Below are positions 23,983 through 36,360 of a stretch of DNA of 64,000 bases, piece by piece. A program made the position numbers and the translations under genes. Position 1 is the first letter of the stretch. The number at the start of each line of letters is the position of its first letter. The notes under the pieces are model-generated. The model did not search any database. It was not told the DNA's origin and saw only the letters and a program-made list of their open reading frames with translations. The stretch comes from Albifimbria verrucaria (taxonomy: Eukaryota > Ascomycota > Sordariomycetes > Hypocreales > Stachybotryaceae). The DNA lies in assembly GCA_020081605.1 (NCBI GenBank), contig JAHREC010000062.1, positions 2,232,001-2,296,000 of the forward strand, given 5' to 3'.

Positions 23983-25169
23983 TTACTTTGCAGGTGCCTG
24001 GAATCGCTTGGGGTCCATGTTGATCCTGCAAAGGCGTACAACACATCCACTCAGCTGGAGTAGTGTCTGGACGCCTTCTAGAATCTTCATGTGCGTGAAT
24101 CCAATTTCCTTGATGAATTCGAGCTTTGAGTGCTCGCTGAGTGTCGGGATCGTCTTGGTCACCTTGAACATAGTGCTAATAATGTCGTGACTCGAGTACC
24201 CGAGACCCCAAAGCTCACGCAGCGTGTCCAATGCTGAGTCGACGTTGCCTGCGTAGCATGCCTTCAACATAGCCTGCACTTTGATGGGATGCGGGGAATC
24301 GACAACCTTGAAGACGTTGTCGCCTGAGACGAAGCCGAAACCAGCCCAAGTGGATTGTAAGTTGTTGATGGCTTGTCGCATGTCTCCTTCCGCGCTGAAA
24401 ACAAGAGCAGCCAGTCCATCATCACTGTATTCCACCTTCTCTGCCTCGATGATCTGTAGCAGGCGCTTGACTACCTGCTCATCCGTGAGTTTTGCGTACC
24501 GCAGGATTGCGCATCGTGATTGGAGGGGCTCGATGATTTTGTTCGACTGGTTGCAAGCGAATGCGAATCTGGTTGTGTTGGAATAAATTTCCATGGTTCG
24601 TCGTAGGGCTTGTTGTGCTCCTGAAGTCATGCTGTCGGCCTCATCGAGGATAACCAACTTGTGTCTACCCGCGGGCAAGGTCACCTTCTTCTGAGCGAAG
24701 TTTTTGATTCGGTTACGCACGACGTCAATACCTACACCAAGATGTTAGAGCTTGCTTTCCCTGACAAACAATTCCAAAAATACCTCGTTCATCACTGGCG
24801 TTCAGTTCTAGGACCGCCTCCTTGTACGAATCTCCCAAGAGCTGCCGGGCAAGACACAGCACGCTGGTCGTCTTTCCGATACCCGGCATGCCAGATATGA
24901 TGACGTGAGGCATGTTGCCCTCTCTGGCAATGATCTTTAACCGTTCAATTGTCTCCGTGTTGCCTACGACATCGTCGAGGAATACCGGACGATACTTTTC
25001 GACCCTGCACGCGTTGCCATGAGCTTATGCTGCATTTTTGTCAGGGCTTGAGGACCAATACTAACCATGGAAGCTCGTAATTCGGAGTGCCATTGGAAGA
25101 TGCAGCAAGAGCTGCCTTAGACACAGCCGTCGAAGACTCGCCCTTTTCCTCCGCCCGTGCAGCAGGCAT
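23983..25169 (-). CDS. RFC4: Replication factor C small subunit (Rfc4 of yeast / RFC2 of human type)
   Basis: AAA+ ATPase subunit of the clamp loader that places PCNA on primed DNA. Three exons (25066-25169, 24784-25004, 23983-24731) with an intact frame of about 357 residues, the usual length. Motifs: [15 protein letters not shown] (RFC box II), Walker [26 protein letters not shown], Walker [11 protein letters not shown], sensor 1 ACNQSNKI, and the Arg-finger SRC motif in [10 protein letters not shown]. The close match to the Rfc4/RFC2 orthologue group ([10 protein letters not shown] and NMPHVIISG) supports the subunit choice. It is divergently oriented from FCF1 with 411 bp between starts. 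One of the few long genes here without a frame break. Confidence 0.95.
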
Positions 25170-25580
25170 TTTTGAATAGGTGCTGAACTGTGGTGATGTT
25201 GAGGTTGAACGGTTCCCCTGTACAGCCTAGCTAGCACTTTACGCGATCAGCAATGCAAAGACGCGTCTGTGACGGCTGGTTGGCAGTGGTGGGGGCATGG
25301 TCTGTGCGCCTATCGATAGCGCTGAGTTTGTGCCACCACCGCTGGGCTTGTTAGCGCATGGCAAATAAATCTGATTGAACTTTTTATCATCCGCATCGCG
25401 ATAAGAACTGGACCAAGCAGAGTCCACATAGAAACGACTCCCAACTCAACCTCGACGAAAACGAGCGATATATCACCAGCGCGGACAGTCGGATCCAATC
25501 GCAGATAATCGCACGTACCGACTCCGATCACCCTTCGCAGACTCTATCTTTAGCGCCGTGCCACCCTCGGCTTCGCCATC
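25170..25580. promoter_or_regulatory. Divergent promoter region between RFC4 and FCF1
   Basis: The 411-bp gap separates the two start codons, so it must carry both promoters and leaders. No specific factor site can be named with confidence. Confidence 0.5.
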
Positions 25581-26238
25581 ATGGGTGTCGCAAAGAAAAC
25601 CAGAAAGTTCGGCCAGGTCAAGCGAGTCCTGGGCCTGCGCGATGCCAGGTTGAAGGAGAACAAGGCAAAGGCCGAGATGTTGCTGAAGGAGAAGGCGGCG
25701 AAGAAGACTATCAACGGCGAGCTCATCCGCGAAGCGCCCCAAATGCCCAGCAACATGTTCTTCGAGCACAACACAGCCCTTGCGCCGCCATACAATGTCC
25801 TCGTCGATACCAACTTCCTCAGTCACACAGTTCAAAGAAAACTGTCTCTATTAGAATCTATGATGGATTGTTTGTACGCAAAGTGCAACCCCATCATCAC
25901 ATCCTGCGTGTAAGTTTCTAGCCTTCACCTCTGCGATTATCGTATCCCAAAGCTAACTCATGTCCAGAATGGCCGAGCTTGAGAAACTTGGACCGAAATA
26001 CAGACTTGCCCTGAGAGTTGCCAGAGATGAACGATGGCAGCGACTACAATGCGACCATAAGGGCGTTTATGCCGATGATTGTTTGGTGGACCGAGTGACC
26101 AAGAACAGGATATACATTGTGGGAACCAACGATAAGGCGCTGAAGCAAAGACTCCGAAAAATCCCAGGTGTTCCCCTCATGAGCGTGGCACGGGGAAAGT
26201 ACGTTATAGAAAGATTGCCAGATGCTCCTGGTTCATAG
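25581..26238 (+). CDS. FCF1: rRNA-processing PIN-domain protein Fcf1/Utp24
   Basis: Endonuclease of the small-subunit processome that acts in early 18S rRNA cleavages (sites A1 and A2). Two exons, 25581-25909 and 25968-26238, with a TAACTC branch region and an intact frame of about 199 residues, close to the family length. It begins MGVAKKTRKFGQVKR, an Fcf1 hallmark basic N-terminus. The PIN domain starts at YNVLVDTNFL with its first metal-binding Asp and continues through DCLYAKC. The later acidic positions appear in YADDCLVDRV and VGTNDKALKQRL. It ends VARGKYVIERLPDAP. The start is supported by good context (CATCATGGG) and family agreement. Confidence 0.95.
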
Positions 26239-26560
26239 AAATTATACCCATGTATTCAAAATAATTTATACAGACTCGATCTTTGTGACCAATAATGACT
26301 AGCGACCTGTACAGCACACACTCCAAATCGCTGAGATAATATGTGACTAAGTTGCCTGCCCACCAATGACCAGTTACGGGTGCTCCTTTGACAACCAACC
26401 CACAACCAACGCCCTACCTGGTCATATGTAAGCGCTGATGAAGTGGAGGTTCAATCATATGTGTCCCATGCTTGCCACTTATAACAACCGTGCAAGCCCT
26501 CCGGGAGGCAAAGAGAACCCTTGATTGATAATATTGTTTTCTGCATTTCTCTCTGTCAAC
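26239..26560. other. Short intergenic region
   Basis: FCF1 3' flank and promoter side of the transcription factor gene. Nothing else seen. Confidence 0.5.
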
Positions 26561-29165
26561 ATGACATCGGAAATAATGGATCAGGCGTCTGGCCAGGGCG
26601 GCATTTCCGCTTCAGACCGTTCACAACCGCAGAAACGGACTCGTGTCATTCTTTCATGTGGGCCATGCCGCGCATCGAAGCTGAAGTGCGATCAGGATCA
26701 CCCATGTAGCCAATGTGTTAAGAAAGGCTCAATAGACTTATGCCAGTATGCCCCCGACCGGAGAGGAAGAGACGCAGTAAAGGAATGGCAGCAAGACTCC
26801 AGCGGCTAGAGGGCATGGTTCGAGACATGATGGATAGTGAAGAGAAGCCAGGGTCTCTTAGCGGTGAGCAAAAGAAAACTGTAACTACTGGGTGGGAAGG
26901 GCAGGTTGTTCAAGGCGAGCGGGCAACAACTTATGTCGGAGCGACGCATATCATGGCAATGCTCGAAGATGTGAGTTTATCTCCACACTAAAGCGTTGAT
27001 GTACTAACGGCCAGAAGATTGAGGATCTGAAGAACTATTTCGAAGACGATGATGAAGCCCAAGATGATGGGATCCCGGGAGATGAGATAGACGGACCAGA
27101 TCTTCCTCTGCACTCAAACCATGGCCCAAGGAACCGAGAAGACTTGCTATCCAGACTTCCAGAGCGTAATATCGCTGATAGGTTGATCATGAGATACTTC
27201 ACATGCATGAGCCCGTCTCAACGTAAGAACACAGCCGACAACAAAGCTTCAAGTGTGCGATATGCTAAGTGTGACCAGACATCATTCACCGTCCAGCTTT
27301 CACCCGAGCAGTATGTTTCAAAGCGTTAAGTTTATTCTTTTGTCTGACACTTGCCTAGTACTATCGGTTTTGGCAGGAACCAAATGAGGCGTCGTTGCAT
27401 TGGGTAGCACAACTGTTCTTGATGCTGTCACTTGGCGTCTATTTCAACCAGTTCATAGCCCCCATGAATTGGTGGATGAGTCTCCTTAACCCCAAGGGAG
27501 CGCATCAAGGAATACAAAGCTTGCGCCGGATGGGCTCTGATATGGGGCAAGTACATGCAACCGACTATTGCGACCCTGCCAGCCTTCCTGCTTTATGTCG
27601 AGTCCGATTTCATGTTTAGCCGGGCTGCACAAATGAACTGCTATGCTCTCTCTGCTATATGTATACGGCTCATGCTTAAGATGGGCTTGCATCGCGACCC
27701 TGACAAGTTGATTAACGTTACCCCTTTGAAGCAGAGATGCGAAGGAGAATGTGGAACATGGCAGTTCAGGTTGAATTGCTTGTCGCATTCCATATGGGAT
27801 TGCCAAGCATGATGTCGGGACTCGAGAGCGATACGGGCATTCCCCATAACTTATGGGATGAAGACTACGATGAGGATTCGAAAGAACTACCTCCCGAGCG
27901 TCCGCCAACAGACTACACTGCCATGACTTACCCCATATACAAGACACGGATTCTCCGGGTGTTTGGCCTCATTGCTCGCCAAGCGCATGCCTTAAAGTCA
28001 CCAACCTATCAAGAAGTTATGGCCCTTGACGAGCTACTAGAAAAGACCTGGAAAGACGTGCCGTCATTCATGAGGGTTCGACCATTGGAAGAATGTGGTG
28101 GTGAGCCTTCAGCCCTTCTGGTCCAGCGTTTTGGTATCGCAGCCCTCTACCTCAAAGGTCGTTGTGTACTACATCGCCGATACTTGGCTGAAGCCATCCC
28201 AAACCCAGAGCATGATTACTCCCGGAGAAATTGTCTTGAAAGTGCAATCACTTTGCTAGAGTATCAACATATCATCTGGGACGCATGTAAGCCCGGCCAC
28301 ATTATCAGTGACAAGGGTTGGTACGTGTCCTCACTCGCTGTGCACGACTACCTGCTCGCGGGCATGATCGTATACATTGTCGTTCAAAATGACCGGAATT
28401 GGGAAGATGGCAAGCCTGAATGGGTACGACAACAATCCAAGGCTTCCAACAGGGATGAGCTCAAAAATCTACTGGTGAGGTCGCATCGCATATGGTCTGA
28501 TGTTTCCACCAATTCACCTGAGCTGAAGAAGACGGCTGACACGTTGGCGACGATGCTGGCTAAGATTGGCTGTCCTGTCAACGATCAGCCACCGAAGCAA
28601 CAAAGTCAAGGTCCGGATGCGACGGCTGGTACCATTGGTAGCTCACCAGACGTCCCGTCGTCTGCCGAGCGTAGTTCCCATGCAGGCTCTAACAGTGGGT
28701 GGTGGGATCCTCTACAATCCGAAATCAGCGGTAAGTGCCGAGTTATGCTATGATGCAAGAATAACTTATTAACAAATGGCTTCAGGTTCGCCATCAGCGA
28801 TGAATTCTATATTGTTCCCTCCAAACAACGAACCAATTGGTATCAGTCCGTCCATGAACTCCCTGGACATAGGCTTCAACGCGCCGAACATTGGACCCAG
28901 TCTCAATTTCGACGAACCCTGGACAAGCATGGAGAACAACATGGATTGGGTAAGTACTCTCAACCCCTAAAAAGACACGAGGATGCGGCTAATGTCGGTA
29001 CAGCGTTTCCTCGACATCTCTCTTGCACAAAGCCACGCTGCAGAACTCGCTGATGGCACCCTACAGACTTTTATGGAACGACTGCCTGTTGACAGCGTGG
29101 GAATAGACAATGCCAATGATTGGCCCTCGCAGCCTGGCCTGACAGGGTCAGGGTTCGGTGGTTGA
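26561..29165 (+). CDS. Zn(II)2Cys6 fungal transcription factor, frame broken by short indels
   Basis: A DNA-binding regulator of unknown target. Six exons fit: 26561-26970, 27015-27222, 27279-27310, 27359-28730, 28786-28949 and 29004-29165. The N-terminal binuclear zinc cluster is CX2CX6CX5CX2CX8C (CGPCRASKLKC, then CSQC and the final Cys before QYAP). A basic linker and a short coiled-coil (LQRLEGMVRDMMD) follow. The middle region carries the Fungal_trans fold (IIHRPAF, WVAQLFLMLSLG, LPAFLLYVESDFMF, MLKMGLHRDPD). The C-terminus is Ser-, Pro- and Asn-rich. Frame breaks at 26751-26755, 27459-27463, 27486-27487 and 27721-27724 each need one extra C or T. The start at 26561 (MTSEIMDQASG) has a good CAACATGAC context; an upstream in-frame ATG at 26525 is less likely. 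Confidence 0.85.
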
Positions 29166-32100
29166 ACATGGTCTGTTCAATGAGAGCTGATAATCATATT
29201 GTGCAGCTATGCAGCGCCCATACCGGAGGTGATCTACCCTGCCAATGCACGATGCATATGCTTGGGCCAGTTTTTAAGCAACAATACAGTTGAAGGCTTT
29301 GATCGATTAGATATGGAACGAATTGGGTAACGATGTGTCCTGGCTATCATATCACAATGTTCCCTGGGTACGGGAATGACGAAACTATTATGTGTATCGC
29401 AGGGGTTCCTAGACACCGCAGCCGCGTAGATATTGAGAATATTGCATGATATCATGAGGCGCATCAACCGAAATGCACGTTTGAATGGCGAGCATGTTAT
29501 ATGGGTGTCATGTTCTAAAGAGGAATAAACTGCAGCACACTTGATGAATCCGCAACGCCATGCCGTGTAGGATAGGCATCTCTGGTGGAGGGATCGGATA
29601 GTGCACCAGGAAGCCGCACCTTGCAACGGGGTTCGGTGTCAGACACACCTTTTCACTTTGAAGAGGGGGCGGCTTGGTCGGTGGCAATTGATTGATGATG
29701 ACTGTAAGAGTCCTGGTTGCATCACACCGCAAATAACGGAAGAGGTGAATGAACACATCAGATCAGGTCAGGTGAAGTCCTACCTGTAGATAGACGGCAG
29801 TACGTACCTCGGCTAATCAACGCTACGAGCAAGGCCTCTCACCAACGAGGGGTTTGGCTAGGTCGTGGCGGGGTAACGGCTAGGCACAGAGGGGTCAGTC
29901 CCGATAGTCGGGTACAAGGCGGCCACCAAAATTTTAAGGTACAGGCGCAGTGGTAGGTAGAAGGTAGCCATGTACCCGGGCCTGTGTTTGTGCACGTAAA
30001 AGAGTTATCCAAGACTGCAACCTTCTCCGCGGAGATGTCGCATCCAGCAAATCACCGTCTGCTACACCACCATGGCGTCACCCACAGGGCACGTACGGTA
30101 ACAAGATGGGTATATGCTAACCAGCATGACGGCATCTCGCCTTTGCCTCACGCCCTCACACAGCTCCCGTACCTACAAGGTTTGTACGTAATAGAAAGGC
30201 CTAGAGGAGGCGGGAGGGGGTTTTCCTGGGCGTTGGGCTATTTTGCAAGGGGATCATGTGTGTTGTCTGGCCCAGGTTGCTTGAGCTATTGAATGGGTTT
30301 GTCGTCAGCCCCTAAGATGGTACCTTTGGCCCATGCCTCACGTCGTCGGGTCCGTCCCAGGCCACCGAACACCCCATTAAGTGGTGCGTAGTAAGATTGA
30401 GGGTCAGTATAGACTACGGTCTGGTCTTCGTCTGGCAACGTGCATTGCTAGCTAGAGAAACCCCAGAAAAGGGACCACTTGCCGGACCATGCCTGGCGCA
30501 GAGCAAGTGGCCTTGTGACCTCGTGTATGTGCGCTAGCCAGGCATTGAGCCGCTGGTTGGGAATAGGCATGTGTAGTTCGTGATGTTTGACTCGGAGGAA
30601 TTCTACCATCGGATATCCAATGTCCAGGTCTGAAATTAGAGAGACATGCGGGGATGGACATGACTCTCTGCAGCTGGACTTGCAGTGTCACGGTACTGGA
30701 ATTGGCGGAGTACGACTTCACAGACGTGCAACGCACTCACCTATTCACTCGTTCATCCACTTGGCTTATAGCTTGTTGCTTCTCCCTTTTGCTTCACGTT
30801 GCCAACAGGGTGTTCAAGCCACGGGGTTGGTGTGAAAGACGGCTAATTTGCGTAGAGATTTTGTGGTTAGGTCACGTCAACGACTCATGATGCTTAATTC
30901 TGCAGCTAATATCCTGCTCGCATCCCTAGCCACGGGAACCACCACACTGGCGAACCAACCGCTCCGAGTGGAACAAGCAACGGGGACCCGGATGGTATTG
31001 TCCAGCATCGGTGGCACGCAACTCAGAATTGGTCCGGATGTAAAATGCTGCGACCAGCGCAGCAGTGCGCTAGGACGCGGGGCGCGGCGAGACTGGCGAT
31101 GGGGCAATTTGCTGGAATTTTTCTTTCGAGTCCGGTGACCAACAGCATGCTGGCTGCCGTAGACGGTGGCCGGGAAGCAGGACCATGCATGAGCCAGCAG
31201 GCGTGGCCAGCGAGTTGTCAGCGACCCTTCGTAATGGCATGAGGAAATGGATTGAGGTTAAAATTTTCTAACTGGAGAGTTGGCCAAACCTTTACCTAAT
31301 CCCAAACGCTACCAGGCACCTCGTCTGGACCGCGCGCGGGGACCTGACTCCACGGGCCTAAGCCATGGTTGCTCGCTTTGCTGGAGCTCCGTGCTGTAAG
31401 CTTGGTACCTTGAAGGCCCATGATGGAATGCTTCATGGCCGGGAGAATGCAATGGAACCCAAGCGTTGGGGATGTCCAAGAATTTTGGGGCCGATCTTTG
31501 ACTTCTCCCGGAATATCGGTATGCCATCGGAGGCTCGTCACGGTTGGTTTGGGTAAAAGCCACGCATCGCACGCATTGTCATCCTTGTCGAGGCGGGTAG
31601 CAATCGAGTAATGGAAACCCACAGGCATCAGATCGGCAGTGCCGCTGTCGTTATTCTTGTTGTTGTTGGTCATGGTAGTGGTAGTGGTGGTGGTGGTGGA
31701 TGATGTCGTCCGGGTTTCGAGATTGCGGCCACCATCAGCGTGGCGCCGCCTTCAGCTGCCATTGGGACCCCGTGGATTGATTCCAGCAGGACGGAGCCAT
31801 TGGACTTGTTCTCTGCGCATGGCAGAATACGGATCGATCAAGTCACATTGTACGAAATTGCATGGAACAGTAGCCACCACGATGCTCGTCCCGCCACGAA
31901 TAAAAGCCCTCAACGATGGTGAGCCGGGCCAGTCAGTCGAGTCGAGTCTGCGAGCTCGGTGTTCCACATTTGGTAACTGGCGCAGGCAGGGCTGCAGATC
32001 GATAATTGCACACCATGCAGATCCGGCTTGGTCAAAGGCCTTATTTTTTTCTTTTTCTAGACAGTATCGTGGATATGTTGCCGAAACCGACAGTGATATC

Positions 32101-33764
32101 TGTCTGCATGAATGCGCACATCCATGCCAACGCTGACGTGCTGACGTTGGAGGAGCGATAGATAGCGATAGGGAGGCTCTGGCAAGCCAGCACCATAGGT
32201 CAGAGATGATGGGTATGTGCTTGCACGGCACCCTTGTCGATGTTTGCGGAAACGCCATCCAAGGGTAAAATTTTCCTTATCTCGAGGCCAAGGAGTGGAA
32301 CATGCAACAACGCACATCCTTGCGCGGGTGCGGCAGGGATCGTTTGATTCAAGGCGCCAAGAACGAGCTGGCCTGCCCGATTGGCCACCCCGGACTTTGT
32401 TGCAGGGGCTTGAGGAGCACGGCCAGTCAACCTTTGGCCCGATCCGGCGCGGTGCACCAATGCGAACCGTCGACAACACCACGAGAGGTCACGCCGTGCT
32501 TGCAGAAGCCCAAGGGGTACGGGGAGCTCGAGGGAGGCCAAGGCGACGGGGTTTCGGAGGCGGGAACACCGTGCTATCGAGCCCGAGCCTGACTTGTCAT
32601 TCTCCAGGGCAGAGGCGACGGCCAGGCCCCCGAAGGAAGTGGAGGCCGAGGGTCAGCATCGTAAATGAGCCTCTGCAAGAAGACTAAGGATGTTAGCAGG
32701 CACAGGTAGGCGGGGAGGGGCTGTCAGTGCAGCGAACCTGAGCCGAAACCAGAGCCAAAACCTGGACTAGACGAGAAGTAGCCGATGTCGTGGAATCGGT
32801 ACTATGTACAGAGAGGCCAAGACGTCCATTTCAGGCCCCGTATCTCTGCTGAAACCTGCGTTTGCTTTGATGTGGTCGTGGTCGACTGAGCCAATGGCGA
32901 CACCACCCCGCTTGTCGTGTCATTCATCCATACCAGGCAGCGCACGAGTCGAGCCGGCCGGGCTGTAATGTACCTAGGCGTGCCTGTTCCCCATCTATTC
33001 TATCCCGTCCTATCCTATCCTATCCCATCCGGATCCTATCCCTGGCTTGTCTGGATCTTTTGTCCAACGGCAACGGTAGTCGTGTAGTGCGTGCATCGAG
33101 AATAGCCCAAGGATTCGTGAAAAGCGGGCTCGCTGGCCGTGAGGGTCCGACAGGTCCCCTCCTGGCTCCTCCGCCCAGGCCCAGGGACGGCATCTTGGCA
33201 GTTGTGGTACGCAACCTAGCTTATACGCCCTGGTGGTGATGCCTCATCTATCGCTGGTGCTACAGTATCATGATAGGCGGTCCGGCGACATTGGATTGCG
33301 ACGCCACGGTAAGGCAGGTGATGTACCATTTAGTCGAGGCACTACCACTTTGGGTAACATCTCCTGGGCACTTTGATTAGTTGTATCTGCGAAACTTTAC
33401 CTTATCTAACGACCCTCTTTGGGTGTTGCCTTGTCTTGCCTTACCTCACCTTATTTTCTCCAGATACCACTTTCTCTCGTGCTGTCTCGGAGTTTTTTTC
33501 TTTCTTCTCCTTTCGTTATATTAAACAGAGTCAAGTCTCGGTCCCCCCGCTGCCCGTCACTCTACCGTGTTGAATGACGATCTCTGGTTCAGCTGGACGT
33601 AATTCTAAAGGGCCAGCTCCAGCAAACAGCCACCAGAAAGACGTCATTGGATAACAGATCCTCGCCATTCTCCCCGGCTGGTTCTTCTGTCGTTGTACGT
33701 GCCTTGCCCAGTGGCACATTAACCCTCCGCCCCCTTCCACCCCTACCTTAGCTGTATCTGACTT

Positions 33765-33825
33765 ACCCTTACCTTGCCTTACATTACCTTTACCTTACGT
33801 TACCTTGCCTTGCCTTGCTTTGGCC
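33765..33825. repeat. Degenerate CCTTAC/CCTTGC repeat
   Basis: Roughly ten imperfect hexamer-like units in the nmrA upstream region. Noncoding. Confidence 0.6.
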
Positions 33826-34360
33826 CGGGGTTACATGACTGACCTGCTTAGATCCATCTGTCAGCTGCTACTCTGATCCCCGGCCGCAGTGCATCGTATC
33901 CCGAGCTTCGCCTTTCTTCTATACTCAATCACCCTGCGAGCTCTCATCTCCAGCGCCCCTCTCCCCTGCATCACCTCATGCACTATATTCCCATTCGCCA
34001 ACACGCTCTACATCACCTTGGCTGACGGACTGCTCGACCCCGCCGTCCCAACCAGGTAGAAGAGGAAACGAAGGGAGCAGGGAAGACTTATCAAGGTCAC
34101 ACACGCACCAGTATCGGTATCAGCGGTCGATATCGGTATCAGTCAGGGTCTCTATCTGATTGATAACGGTTCTCGACCCCTCCATCGTCGACCATCGCGA
34201 ATCGCCGTCTTCCCCAGGAAATAAGGAAAAAATTAAAACAACTAAAAACTTAGATCGAATCTACTTTACGCTCCGCCGCACGAGAACAAACAAGTGTGAG
34301 CCGGTCGGCCCCTCCAGAGCCTTTCTCCCCTGCGCTTGGCTATTCCGCACCTGCGCCAGC

Positions 34361-34390
34361 CGACCTGACCTGACCTGACCTGACCTGACC
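34361..34390. repeat. TGACC pentanucleotide tandem repeat
   Basis: About six uninterrupted copies of the pentamer TGACC upstream of nmrA, followed 80 bases later by a CA repeat (34471-34498). Confidence 0.85.
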
Positions 34391-35159
34391 GGTGTCGGGT
34401 CAAGCCCCAACCAAGGCTAGTATAGTACAGTGCAGTACGGAAGATCAGACTTGGGCGTCTGCACCCATCGTGGGACACACACACACACGCACACACACCA
34501 ACAACCACCCTCCCCTCGCCCTTTCGCAATCCACCAGTCTGCTTTGCGCCTGCGCCTGCGCTGCTCTCTTTCGCCGCTGCTTCACTCTGATCTGCCCTTC
34601 TCTGCCCGGCCCTCTGCTCTCTTCCTTCCATTCCCTTCCCTGCCACGCCCTGCTGCACAAGGTAGCCCGGCAATCCGTGTCGCCATTTTCCCGCGCGCTG
34701 CCCCAAGTGGTCCACCGCCAGACATTCGCTTTACGTACTGCCTTGCCCTTCCCAGTCAATGGGCTCGCGCTTGCAGGCCCTTCGCGTCCCCACTGTCCTG
34801 TCTTGTCACTCGATTCTGTCCACGCCCACGAGGGCCCGCGCCGTGCCAATAAGCCGACCTCAGCCTGTTCAATAAAGCCCCCAGCTTCCCGGTCCCTCTC
34901 CGTCGTTGCACCATCTTCGGTTTCTCTGTCCTGCTCTGCTCCGCTCCGCTTGAGTCTCTTGAGACGACTCAGCGATGCCGGCTCAATTCAACGGGTCCAT
35001 CACGGGCAGCATCCCCATACACATCCCAGCCGACCACGCCGCCGACCACGCCGCCGGCTACCGCAAGCAGCACAAGCACTCGCGTTCCTCCTACTCAGAA
35101 TCCTCTCCCTCGCTGCCTCGAGGAATAATTCCCTGACTTTTCGCCCGCCAAAGAGACTC

Positions 35160-36360
35160 ATGTCGTCACCCGGCAAGACTATTGCCGTCATCAATGCCAG
35201 CGGCCGTCAAGCCGCCTCCTTCATCCGTGTCGCCACCGCCGTCGGCTACCATGTCAGAGCCCAACTGAGAAATCTCGAGGGTGTCGTCGCGACCGAGGTG
35301 TCCACCAACCCTAATGTCACCGTCTTCGTCGGCGAGCTATACACGAGGCATAAGCCCACCGAGGCCAACCGAGACGTAACTCAGAACGGTCCTCTCACCG
35401 GTGTCGGAGTCAACCATGACCTGATCGCAAATCTCTTCCGCGGCGCCCAGCTTGCCTTCATAAATACCACCTTCTACGGGGACGAGCTCCAGATCGGGAA
35501 GGCGCTGGCCGATGCCGCAAAGAAGGCCAACGTGCACCACTACATCTACTCCTCCATGCCCGATCATGCTGCCTACAACTCGGGGTGGCCTTCCCTGCCG
35601 CTGTGGGCGGATAAGCACAAGGTCGAGGAATACGTGCGCCAACTGCAATTGCCCGCCACGTTCGTGTACACGGGCATATACAATAACAATTTCACCTCGC
35701 TCCTCTATCCTCTCTTTTGTATGGAGCTGCAGCGCGATGGTTCCTTTGTCTGGCAAGCGCCGTTTCACGAGGATGCAAAGCTTCCTGGCTCGATGCCGAA
35801 CATGACGTGGGCCCTGCCATTCTGCAGATCTTCAAGGATGGTGTATCGAAGTGGAGAGATCAGCGTATTGCCCTGGCGTACGAGTACCTCTCGCCGAAGG
35901 AGGCTTGTCAGCTATTCGCCCGCGGCGTCGGGCGCCCGGTCCGATACGTGCGAGGCCCGATCGAGATCAAGGTGCGAATTCCTGCGGGCTACCGTGAGCA
36001 GCTGGAGGCATTGGAGAAACTCTTCAGAGTGGACGAGCCAGACCCCAAGAAGCAGCCACCATACTTTGGCGACCCAAAACTGGAGGCAAGCTGCCCTGGT
36101 GAAGCGCTGGAACTATGGGAAGGCCCCGTGGGTTGGAGGAATATGCACGGGAGATGTTCCCGCTCGAGGAAGAGGCGAACGGGCTAACGTGGATGCTTGA
36201 AGACGAGGAGGAGGTCGAGGAGGACGACGGTCTCCATGCGACGACTACGTCTGTGGAACAACTAAGAATTAATGACGAAGACGACGATGAAGACGACGAT
36301 GATGACGAGGGGCTCGTCATGCGAGGTCGCAAGCGCGACGAAGAGCAGTGGCTGGCTTAG
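35160..36360 (+). CDS. nmrA: NmrA-type nitrogen metabolite repression regulator
   Basis: NmrA/NMR1 proteins bind the GATA factor AreA/NIT2 and damp nitrogen-catabolic genes. They have an NAD(P)-binding short-chain-dehydrogenase-like fold without enzyme activity. Seen: the N-terminal dinucleotide motif TIAVINASGRQAASFIRVA, characteristic of this family. YIYSSMPDHAAYN follows, then PATFVYTGIYNNNF, ARGVGRPVRYVRGPIEIKV and a C-terminal RGLEEYAREMFPLEEEANGL. The protein is about 400 residues and ends in a Glu/Asp-rich tail partly encoded by GAC/GAT repeats (36265-36310). The start at 35160 (MSSPGKTIAVI) agrees with the family; the long frame upstream is rejected. Two frame breaks, at 35784-35785 (CC) and 36124-36127 (CCCC), need one C each. 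The long leader upstream could carry translational control. Confidence 0.9.

Larger units (their letters stand above)
29166..35159. other. 6-kb gene-poor region with simple repeats and a pyrimidine-rich leader before nmrA
   Basis: No supported gene in this span. Visible structure: a GGT-rich stretch at about 31671-31700, CCTAT pentamer repeats near 33000-33050, degenerate CCTTACC/CTTGCC repeats at 33765-33825, six TGACC pentamers at 34361-34390, and a CA repeat at 34471-34498. From about 33370 onward the plus strand is rich in C and T and contains short upstream ATG frames (for example 34160-34378), as expected for a long fungal 5' leader. A 602-codon frame at 34392 runs into nmrA, but its N-terminal part is low-complexity and not family-like. 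Confidence 0.5.

Noticed and set aside
34392..36200. 602-codon frame suggesting a long N-terminal extension of NmrA
   Set aside because: The first 255 residues are low-complexity translation of a pyrimidine-rich leader and simple repeats. The family start is at 35160, and the frame leaves the true NmrA frame before its end.
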